Below, piece after piece: positions 21,417 through 31,012 of a stretch of 64,000 nt of DNA. The stretch lies in assembly GCA_010093605.1 (NCBI GenBank), contig MU004184.1, positions 1,941,897-2,005,896 of the forward strand, in the 5' to 3' direction. Made by a program: the position numbers and the translations under genes. The notes under the pieces are model-generated. The model was not told where the DNA came from. It made no database searches and was given only the letters and a program-made list of their open reading frames with translations. How positions within the stretch are numbered: position 1 is the stretch's first letter; each line of letters opens with the position of its first letter. The DNA is from Lophium mytilinum. Lineage: Eukaryota; Ascomycota; Dothideomycetes; Mytilinidiales; Mytilinidiaceae.

Positions 21417-23513
21417 ATGCCGACTCCAGTAGACTTACAGTACCTAGCAATTAGGGTTGCGCTTGCAGTTGTGGTGTTTCTTGCCCTACGCAGGCTCTCT
21501 CGATATGGCATGCGGCCTACCGGCTTCCCACCTGGTATCTACTCAAGAGGAGGCTTTTGGAACATCCCGTTGACAAGTAGCAGGCCCACCAACCCTCCCA
21601 ATCATTGGCAATCTGCATCAGATGCCGATGAAAGACCTCCACCTCAAGTTTACAGAATGGGCGAAACAATGTGAGAATCACGCCCGCATCCCTACGGAAC
21701 TGCTCTGACAATTATCAGACGGCCCCGTCTTCTCTCTAAAGCTCGGCGGGGACATGAACATCATCATTCTAAACAAAGACCAGCCAGTGAAAGACCTGCT
21801 TGACAAGCAAAGCAGCATCTACTCTGTGCGAATGGACAGCTTGATTCGGCAATTGGGAGACGGGCTGATGATTACGAATCGAGAGTATGCAGTTCCCAAG
21901 ATATGGTATGCTAGGGAGATGCTGAAGCCGCAAATCTAGCAACGACGATATCTGGAGGCGGCAACGGAAAGCATACCACCTGTTGCTGAATGGAAACGTG
22001 GCGGACAAGTACCTGCCGTACCAGTACTTCGAGACTACGCAGCTGCTACAAGATATTCTTCAGCGGCCTGACGACGTGTCGCTTCATTTGAAGCGGTATA
22101 CGACGAGCTTGGGATCGACGATTGCGTACGCTTGGAGAACCACATCGGTAGATCAGCCAGCTGTGAAGACGATGTATCATGTAAGTCTGCTCGTGTCAAT
22201 GTTTCAACCTATCTCAGAGCTCACGCGTATCAGTGGATTGAGCGCTGGTCGGCCATTGGTACTCAAACGATGGTCACGGAATGGTGGAAGTTCCTTCGGC
22301 CAATCTACCGTGTCATGCCCACCTGGCTCAGTGCCGGCAAGAAAGAAATGTTCGAATTGCTAGGTATCGAGAAGAGTCTGTGGATGAGTCAATTGGTAAA
22401 GGCAAAAGAGAACATCAACCGAGGGAACAAGAAGCCTTGTATGTGATTCGCGTTCCTCTTTTATCGAAGTCCTAGGCTCACTAGACTTGACTAATGCAAT
22501 TATTCGCAGGCTTCGCAGTCGACATGCTGCTCAACAACGAACAAGGCGACGCCAAAGACACGATGACTGACCTGCAAACAGCTTTCAACGCGGGCCACGC
22601 ATGGGCTGGAGCAAGCGACACGACTCTAAACACGCTCCTCGCATTCGTGAAAGCCATGATCCTATATCCAGACGTGCAAGCCAAAGCACAAGCCGAAATC
22701 GACCACGTCATAGGAGCATCGCGAATGCCCGACTGGCACGACCGAGACAGCCTCCCCTACGTGCGAAGCTGCGTCAAAGAAAGCCTGCGATGTCAGTACG
22801 CCCCCCGCACACAACCGCAACAACTACTAACCAGAGCGCTCAGGGCTCCCCACCGCGCTGACGGGGGTCCCGCACTCCGTCTCCCGCGACGATACCTACA
22901 TGGGCTTTCAGATCCCCAAACGCGCTGTGATCTTCTTCAACGTCCGCAGCCCCCTTTCCCTCCTCCACCGCTTCCTCAAACTAACCTAATCGCAGACCTG
23001 GGCGATCAACAACGACCCCAGCCGCGTCCTCAACCCGCGCCGCTTCCTCCCCGAGCGCCATCTCGCCGACGCCACAACCTCCTACGAATCCGCCTCGCTG
23101 CCGGACTGCGCGAAGCGCGACCATTTCACGTTCGGCGCCGGCCGCCGCATTTGCCCCGGCATCCACATCGCAGACCGCTCGCTCTTTGTGGCCGTGTCAA
23201 GGCTGCTGTGGGGCTTTAAGATCGAGCAGGGTAGGGATGCGGAGGGAGCGCCCATGCCGCTAAATGCGGATGCGATGGGGCCGGGGTTTGTAGCGGAGCC
23301 AGAGAAATACGCGTACGTTGGTAACGCTTTCTTCATAGAGCAGCAAGCATCCTTAGTATTTGCTAAAACCCACATAGGTCACACTTCTCACCGCGAACGC
23401 CCGACATGGCCGCGAAGATAGCGGAGGAATGGGCGAAAGCCGCAATTCTGCTGGACGGAGACGGGAACTACTCGGACGCTTTCTACGACGTGTTCGGGAC
23501 GGCAAAAAAGTAA
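21417..23513 (+). CDS. Cytochrome P450 monooxygenase (9 exons)
   Basis: A microsomal P450 that should oxidise a hydrophobic substrate using electrons from P450 reductase. Exons are 21417-21534, 21581-21670, 21719-21884, 21940-22180, 22234-22438, 22510-22791, 22844-22941, 22996-23312 and 23378-23513. All phases fit, giving 550 aa. The N-terminus has a membrane anchor ([15 protein letters not shown]) followed by the Pro-rich hinge and [11 protein letters not shown]. The I-helix AGASDTT is at 306-312, the K-helix ExxR is ESLR, and the heme loop [10 protein letters not shown] has its Cys at about 453. The start is the ATG at 21417. The seventh donor (GTCCGC) is unusual. It resembles the CYP620/OrdA-like branch in style, but the substrate cannot be told. 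It ends 53 bp from the stop of the convergent EthD gene. Confidence 0.92.
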
Positions 23514-23566
23514 ATCATTCGTTGATTAGATATCTAATATGTGAGGGGCTCGGTCTTATATTTATA

Positions 23567-24127
23567 TCATATTAGGGGTTTTCCGCCCTCCATCCCCACG
23601 AATATCTCCGCCGCAACCCCAATCACCATCTTCTTCCCTACGAAGAACCGCTGCTCATCCGGCACAATAACATCGGTGTAGAACGGGTCCTTCACCGCTT
23701 CCGCCCAGGCTTCTAAGCTCGGGACCTGGAGCTGCAAGATGCCGTCGTATTGGATCGTGTTTTCGCCTGGGAGACTGAGGATTGAGGAGGTGGCGGGGTT
23801 GAGGTGGATCTGAGATGTTAGCGCGTGGTAAATAGCTAAAGGATGCACAGAATGGATGTGGGGGCGTTCTTGGAATCTTACCTGGCGGTAATCGGTGATC
23901 CCGTGCTTGGGGAACCACGGCGTGACGAGCGGCGCGTGTTTCTCTCTCCAGTATGTGCAGTATTCTTCGTGTGTCAGGGATGGGAGGCGGGTGATGAAGG
24001 CGATGAGCCATACGCCGCCGCCTTTGTGGTTGTCGCTGTTGCTGAGCGTGGTAACGGTTGGGGTGGCGGATGGATCGGTCGTTGTTGGGCGGGTGAAGGC
24101 GATTGGGGTGGCAGATGGATCGGTCAT
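23567..24127 (-). CDS. EthD-domain protein
   Basis: EthD proteins are small dimeric ferredoxin-fold (alpha/beta) enzymes or accessory proteins; in fungi they often act as decarboxylases or dehydratases in aromatic polyketide pathways. Exons 24127-23882 and 23809-23567 give 162 aa. The N-terminal part has GGVWLIAFITRLPSLTHEEY and YWREKHAPLV, which is the EthD pattern; the second exon has IQYDGILQLQVPSLEAWAEA. The 72 bp intron (23810-23881, GTAAGA to CTCAG) is a multiple of three and has no stop, so retention would still read through. Ahead of the domain is a 15-residue tandem repeat (FTRPT-TDPSATP). The frame is open to a Met at 24304, so the start is uncertain. The neighbours are a P450 and an SDR. 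Confidence 0.85.
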   Translation of the reverse strand: MTDPSATPIAFTRPTTTDPSATPTVTTLSNSDNHKGGGVWLIAFITRLPSLTHEEYCTYWREKHAPLVTPWFPKHGITDYRQVRFQERPHIHSVHPLAIYHALTSQIHLNPATSSILSLPGENTIQYDGILQLQVPSLEAWAEAVKDPFYTDVIVPDEQRFFVGKKMVIGVAAEIFVGMEGGKPLI

Positions 24128-24145
24128 TGTTGGACGGGTGAAGAG
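24055..24145. repeat. 45-bp tandem duplication at the EthD N-terminus
   Basis: Two direct copies of about 41-45 bp start at 24058 and 24103 and differ at only a few bases. In the minus-strand frame each encodes 15 residues (FTRPT, then TDPSATP). The unit keeps the frame. It looks like a recent slippage duplication. Confidence 0.8.
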
Positions 24146-25278
24146 AAAGCAGGAGATCAAGTGAGAATTGCTTGTTCTTGATACCGATGGGGCTGAGGGG
24201 AGCTGTGATAGATGGGGTGTGAGGTCTGACGTATTATGCAAGCCTGGGATGGAACGATTGTCCCGAAGAGAATGAGCTGTGGGAGCCTGGGATTGAGGTA
24301 ACAATCGTCGATTCCCTCTCCTCTAAGTGAGTCCTAAAAAGCGTAGAATGTGCTTTAGAAATCCTTAGAGCCTGTGACGCGTTCACGATCGCTGTTCGGA
24401 AAAAATGTTGTCTTCTCCGAAGCCGGACGTGCAACGCGCTTCCGGATCATGCGCTAAGTATACACACTCAGATCTACGAACTTCTATGCGGGGCGGAACG
24501 CGGGGAGAATAAGCGGGGTGAATCGCACGAGTCAGGTATATGCATTGGGGGTAATGGAGCAAAGAATGAGCATTGCCATTTCTCCTGATGTGGTCAAATT
24601 ACCGAGAGAGAAATTCTGAGAATGAAGAGGATATATTGAGAGTATGAGTAACGATGTTCGCGAGCACTGATATCGTGATAACGAGAGGGCACTTAGATTT
24701 TGTACATGGAATAGAGTACAACGTGGAAAAGAGTTTCTGTATTTTTCGGAGCCTCGCAACTTCCAATCCGGTCTCCGAAATCCAACTCGTACAGAGGAGT
24801 AGCATAGCAAAACAACGTCGATCGCGGATGGAATACTTACAAAAGAATCTGATCTCTATATGCTGTGACCTGAGTATTGTCAGGCTGTGCGGCGGCTTGT
24901 GACATTCACCTGTTTCACTCTGGCTGGCGAAAAGCTACCACCCAACCACGTGCCAATCTGGTAGAGATATTTTGAAAGCGGACTTCCACGAGCCTAGTAG
25001 CAAGGAGTGCATTGAACTTGTGGCAAAGGCTGTATAGGTTCTGGTCTCGTTTGTTGCGTTTTGTAGTTGAGTGATGTGTTTGGTTCCGGGGTCCGGGCGC
25101 AGAACGCTCCGGCATGCAGACGATGGCGACAGGCCTTTGGAGGGGACTCTTGTATTTCCCCGCAGAATCAAGTAGATTTTAAACAAGCACAAAATTGCCG
25201 GATTCGCATTGAGCGAGATCGCTCCAAGTGGAATATTTGTTTAACTCCCTAGCTATTCCACAGGGATTCAACGCCGTC
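24128..25278. other. Divergent promoter region of EthD and SDR genes
   Basis: About 1.15 kb lies between the EthD start and the SDR start, and the two genes are divergent. No pathway regulator or other gene is visible here, and the open frames are short. A shared control region for the accessory group is possible. Confidence 0.45.
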
Positions 25279-26388
25279 ATGGTTGTAGGGGACCTATCTC
25301 TCGAAGGGAAGATCGTTGTGATCACTGGAGCAGGATCAGGTGCGCCAATCGGATGTTTTCTATTAGAGACTACGTACCAATCAAGGTTAGCTGACTAGCT
25401 CTCAAAGGGATCAACCTTGAATTTGCAAAACTCGCCCATCAGCGGAACGCCCAAGTCATCATTGGTGATGTGAGGTTGACTCCTGAAGCGGAAGAATGGA
25501 TCGCTATGACAAAGGATGCCGCATCAAAGGTCGTGTATCAACAAACGGACGTAGCAAAATGGGACCAACTGCAGACATTGCTAGACGTCTCCGAAAGGGA
25601 ATTTGGAGATGTCCCCGATCTGTAGGCGTCAAGCCCGTAAACCTAACCCGAAGAAGCCGCTGAAGACGATTGCACAGATACGTTGCTGGCGCCGGAGTGT
25701 TCGAGCCGGTGAGTACACCCCATCGAACGGGCTCGATAAAGCTACTTCTGACACGCTCGAAGGACTGGTCAAATTTCTGGGACGACCCGGAAACAGACGG
25801 CTACGCGTCAATCGACATCAACGTAGCGCACGCGATCAAGTTCACTCGGATGAGCATCCGGAAACTGTTGTCGAAGAACAAGAAGGGCGTTATTCTAGTT
25901 GTTGGCTCGATTGCGGGGCAGACGCCAAACTTCACTGGGCCGCTATACGTCGCGACTAAGCATGCTATCTCTGGGTTTGTGAGAAGTTTGGCAATGTTGG
26001 ACGAATACATGGATATCAAGGTAGTGTGTAGTGCTCCGGGGTAAGATGTTCTCCAACCTCAGGATCGTACCTTACTGAAGCTGATGATAGGATGGTACTT
26101 ACGAGATTATGGACGGACAGGCCGGATATGGCTGAGAATTACAAAGGAATAGAGCAAATAGCGCTTGGCCCCAAAGACATTGCAGAAAGTATGGTGGCGC
26201 TGGCTGAATCATCGAAGTATCGGGGCGGTACTGTTCTGGAGGTAGCAAAAGGGCAGCCATGGAGAGAAGTACCCGCATACAACGCTCCTCCACCAGTAGG
26301 TATAGGGGCTACACCAGAGCAATCTGCGGCAGATCTACGAATCTTGCAGATCTTAGAAAAGGAGAGGGGAGTCGCGCTGAAGTTGTGA
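25279..26388 (+). CDS. Short-chain dehydrogenase/reductase
   Basis: This is an NAD(P)-dependent oxidoreductase of the classical SDR family, closest in style to 15-hydroxyprostaglandin-dehydrogenase-like fungal SDRs. Exons 25279-25339, 25408-25621, 25678-25708 (31 nt), 25763-26040 and 26091-26388 give 293 aa. Splicing restores the cofactor motif TGAGSGI, then VIIGDVR (the acidic residue after strand 2 favours NAD), AGAGVFEP in the NAG position, the catalytic region with NVAH, GSIAG with the Ser, and YVATK (Tyr and Lys). All catalytic residues are present. The C-terminus (after PGMVLTRLW) is a substrate lid. The gene lies close to the P450 and EthD genes, which suggests a shared pathway. The substrate is unknown. 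Confidence 0.9.
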
Positions 26389-26725
26389 CGTGGAAGAAGC
26401 ACTTACATAATGTAGCGTCACATAAAAGACGAATTCACTATGACAGACCCCGAATCCCTTGGCAAAACAAACTCTATTTTCGCATAACCGCCCTCCCGAG
26501 CGGCGCAAAGGAGAATCTCACTCTTCATCTATATGTAGCAGAAGCGAAACAGCAGTACAAAAGACCCAGCCAGTATGCAAGAGTCAAATCAATCCTTCTG
26601 TCTCTCCCCTACTCACCTGATAGCTTCTTCTCAACTCCTGCCAATGCACCGACCTGTATCTGCATGACTCCGTTCAGAATGCCAATGAAAGAAAACGATC
26701 TCTGTTGGTAGACCGAGACTTTGCT
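26389..26725. other. Convergent 3' region between SDR and the Ca2+ ATPase
   Basis: These 337 bp hold the 3' flanks of both genes. No gene or repeat was seen. Confidence 0.5.
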
Positions 26726-29700
26726 TTACTCAGCCTTTGGTCTCCCATTCGCAATCTTCTCCACCTTCTCCACCTCATTGGACGACGTAGTATTGATGAA
26801 GAACTTCCGCTCGAAGAATTTGAGAACTTCATCAATGATGATGATTGGCGCACTTATTCCCATGACTGCCTGCCATTCCGCCAAATCCAGCGGCACGACG
26901 CTGAATAAGCCCTGCAAGAATGGGACGTAGAGCAGCGCGAAATGCAGCGCCATGCTGAGGCAGATGGCGTAGACTAGCATCATGTTCTTCCACAGGGGGA
27001 GCGTGAGTAGGGATTCCGAGGACGAAAGTGCGTTCATGGCGTTAAGCATTTCGATAACGACGAGAATGGAGAGGGAGATGGTGGAGGCGGATTTGGCGGT
27101 TTCATTGACAAAGATTTCGCAGCCAATTTCCGGGAAGGCGGCGCTGCAGCTGTGGAAGTGGGTCTTGGTGTTGTTAGTCCCATTGTCTCTCATAACACGA
27201 ATCGAGGGGGAGAAATGGAAGAGCTTACCAATTGCCAGAACGAAATCTGTGGTCCGGCGGAATTGAACATGAAATACCACGCATATCCGAAGACAGTCGC
27301 GGCGCCGACGTAGGTTCCGATAACCATGTACCTGAAGAACAACCAGCCGCTAATGAGTGGCTCGTCTCGCTTTCGTGGCTGCCTTTTCATGATATCGTGG
27401 TCCGCTGGATTGAAAGACAATGCCGTCGCTGGTAGACCATCCGTGACCAAGTTCACCCAAAGAAGCTGAACTGGAATCAACGCCTCTGGCATACCCGCGG
27501 CCGCAGTAAGGAAGATGGAAACAACCTCGCCAATGTTGGACGAGATGAGGTAGCGAATGAACTGTTGGGTGTTGTTGTAGATCGACCTTCCCTCCTCGAC
27601 GGCACTTTGAATCGTAGCGAAGTTGTCGTCTGCGAGAACCATATCGGCTGCAAGCTTGGCTACGTCAGTACCGGATCCCATAGCGACACCGATGTCAGCC
27701 TTCTTCAACGCAGGCGCATCGTTAACACCGTCACCGGTCATGGCAACGACCTCGCCGGCTTGCTGAAGAAGGTCAACCAGCTTGGACTTGTGAGTTGGCT
27801 CTGTACGCGAAAAGAGAGAAGCCCGCTTCGCAGCTTCCAGCTTCTCCGACTCGCTGAGAGCGTCGAATTGACGGCCAGTGTAACTCTTCCCGGTGAGGTC
27901 TTCGTTCTTGCCAAAGACTCCGATTTGACGACAGATGGTCTCTGCGGTGTTCTGGTTGTCACCAGTAATCACGACAACGCGGATACCAGCAGAACGGCAT
28001 TTGCGTATCGAATCCATCACCTCGGGACGAGGAGGATCCAACATACCCACCAGGCCGATGAGGGTCATGTTCTGTTCGAGCTTAGTGTAATCCTTCGTGG
28101 TCTTTGCGTTCTTGAAAAGAGCGTTCGTCCCTGCGTCTTCAACTGCAGCCAGCGCAATGACGCGAAGGCCACGGTTGCCATAGTCGACGATCTCCTTGTT
28201 GATGAGACTTGAAAGTTTGCTATTTAGAGGAACCTTTTTTCCCTGGCTGCCGACTAGGGTGTGGGTACACCTATCGAGGATTGACTCCGGAGCTCCCTTG
28301 ATCAAAAGCCTTTGCGTGTTTGGTCCTTCAACTAAGACAGACATGCTCTTCCTGTCTCTTGAAAACTCGTAGGTAGCTAATCTAGGAGATTGGTCCTCGT
28401 AATATTTGCTGAAGTAATGGAGACGATCGTCAGCGGGGACGCTGGCCCTGGTCGAGTTGATCTTCGGGTGCGGAGTTCCAATTTTTTCAACCAGAACTCG
28501 CAGAGCTCCCTCTGTGGGTTCTCCAACGATGCTATAAGTGCCGTTCTTCGCATCCAAAGATAGTTTAGCGTCATTACACAACGCCGCGACCTCGCTCATT
28601 TTCATGATAGTGGTAGACGATGCTGCGGGATGTTCAAGAGGCTTGCCCTTGAAGGAGATGCTACCTTCAGGGGCGAAGTTGGTGCCCTCGACGTCGATCT
28701 CCTCTAGTCCAGTACCGGCCTCGTTGATGAAAACAATCTTGTTGACGCTCATTTGGTTCGTGGTCAATGTTCCTGTCTTGTCAGAGCAAATAACACTGCA
28801 GCTTCCCAACGTCTCAACTGAAGGAAGGCTTCGAACAACGGCGTTTTTGGCGGCCATCTTGCGGGTACCTAATGCCAAGCATGTCGTGATAACCACCGCA
28901 AGGCCTTCAGGAATGGCTGCTACACCAAGAGAGACAGCGATCTGGTCATGTCAGCACGATGTTGCAGTGTGATCTAAACTTTGTACCCACCTTGAGATAG
29001 TAGATAGCACCCTTGGTCCAGCCTCCATGAGAAGGATCGCTGAAATTCTGGATGTTAATGAGCCAAACCAAGATGCAAATAGCCGTAATGACCTTGGCCA
29101 ACATGTCCCCAAAGTCATTCAACTTCTCCTTTAGAGGCGTAGGCTGCGAAATCTGCGAAGTAATGCTCTCATGAATATCACCAATGGCGGTTGAAGCTCC
29201 AGTCAGAACCACGAGCGCAGTAGCATGTCCAGTGACAACGGTCGTTCCCGAGAACAGCATATTGATCTGGTCCTGCTTGACAGCCTTCGCGTCCTTGATC
29301 GCTCTGGTATCTTTTCCTACACTCTCGCTCTCGCCAGTGAGGATAGACTGGTCCACACTGAAGTTGTTGCTCTGCACAGAGAGAAGCCTGCAGTCCGCCG
29401 GGATCCTGTCTCCCACCGCAATCGAGATCACGTCTCCGGGCACTAGTTCATCTGCCTTGATCCGCTTGACGGCTCCATCGCGAATGACTTTGGCTTCGTT
29501 GGCGGAGTATTCTTGTAGAGCGGCAATGGCCTTTTCCGCGCTAGTTTCTTGCGAGACGCCGACCACGGCGTTCAATATGAGGATAGTAAGAATCTAAGAT
29601 ATCACAAATGTTAGAAAGACCAACAAAAAGCACCTGAATGGGGAAAGCGAGTGACGTACCACGGCGGGGTCTACAAACGCAGTCCACCCTTCACCATCCT

Positions 29701-29989
29701 CAAACAAAGCTAACAAAAACGACACTCCCGCCGATCCCAGCAGAATGATCACAAGCTGGTCCTTGAATTGCTCGAGTATAAGTTCCCAGATCGGCGTCGG
29801 AGGGTCTTCAGGTAGAGCTGCGCATATTTGTTATTCAAAGTTGCTTCAGAAAAGCTAGGGTGGGGTGGTACCATTCCGTCCATACTTCGCCCGCGAGCTC
29901 TCCACGCGCTGTGCTGGCAGACCGGCCGCTTCTGAGACTTGGAACTGGGCTAGAGCATCCTTAGTAGACCGTATATACGCGTTCTCCAT
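26726..29989 (-). CDS. SERCA-type P-type Ca2+ ATPase (NCA-1-like)
   Basis: This pumps Ca2+ from the cytosol into the ER or a related compartment. Exons 29989-29872, 29817-29660, 29593-28991, 28941-27229 and 27163-26726 give 1009 aa, the usual length. The start [18 protein letters not shown] is typical of SERCA. Splicing gives [13 protein letters not shown], then [13 protein letters not shown]. The fourth transmembrane helix has IPEGL at 303-307 with the Ca2+-binding Glu305, and the phosphorylated Asp347 lies in CSDKTGTLT. Later motifs are [12 protein letters not shown] and [13 protein letters not shown]; the lumenal end has SHFHSC-type residues (THFHSC here). Introns are 49-66 bp. The C-terminus ends GRPKAE with no HDEL. 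The class is clear from the N-terminus and the IPEGL/CSDKTG pair; PMR1-type Golgi pumps differ in the N-terminus. Confidence 0.95.
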
Positions 29990-31012
29990 TTTTGCGCGAG
30001 GACTATCGTCGCTATGTGGCGCGGCGCAAAAGTGGCTGTTGTTAGGTACTCGAGGCCCGCTGCTTGTAAAGTGGAGGCGCAAAGGATTGACAGTGTTTTA
30101 GGGTCCACGAGTGGAAAGAAGAGTCGAGGCAGTTAAGGAGTCCTAAATGACAGACTGGGTCGGCATAGAAGCAGTGTGGTGAAAGAAACGTCGCCCCCGC
30201 GGTCTCCAAGGCGAAATCTATAATCTGTCCTTTCTCGAAGACGCTTAAAGTTAGCACTGGAGGGTTATTATCGGGCTCCGCCCCAGGCACACTTTGCCAC
30301 GACGCCACGTGCCCACACCCTTGCCGATATTCTTAGATCCCGTGTCAAGCTCCCTTGGATAAATGGTGGCAGTCCACAATCTGTGTTTTTGATATAAGCT
30401 AGAGGTATACACTCGTTCTGTGCAAGATTGCGTCGCACCGCTTGAGGTCCTCTGGTACGTTACTAAAGACGGGAGAAGCCAGTTTTAGCAGGCCTAATAA
30501 CTCTCCGAACCACCTCACACGGTGTCAGACTGTCACGTTATGTTCAACGCAACCATCCTATGCGATGCGGGGAGTCTCAATGAATGTAATATTTCCGAAT
30601 TGCAACGTCACTCTTCAGTGGTAACAAAGCCTGTCAAATATAGCGTAGATCTTCATTCACCTCTCCTCGTCTGTATAAAGCGGTATGCGATGTCTAGCCT
30701 TTGTATCCGGATCACCTATATCCTATATTGCTAAGGTCGACGTTCATCAAAACTGCCCCGCCTGCTATCAACGAGCCCTAAGAACCCCATTATATAGCCA
30801 TGCGCCGCTAAATCTGCCCTCGCTATGCAACGTTCAACAGCCAAAGCCGGGCTGGAATGCAAATATGGACACGAAAAAATATGAGAAAAGGGTATCAAGG
30901 GAACACCTGCACACCGTGTAGCAAGGATCGCCCATGCTATGCTATCAGTAAGTACCACCAGACTCAGTTCACCAATCCATCTCTTGCCGTATCAAATGTC
31001 TGCGAAGTAGAA
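29990..31012. other. Intergenic region upstream of the Ca2+ ATPase
   Basis: About 1 kb between the ATPase start and the stop of the upstream histidine kinase on the same strand. Only short frames are present, with no motif, repeat or RNA gene recognised. Confidence 0.45.
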
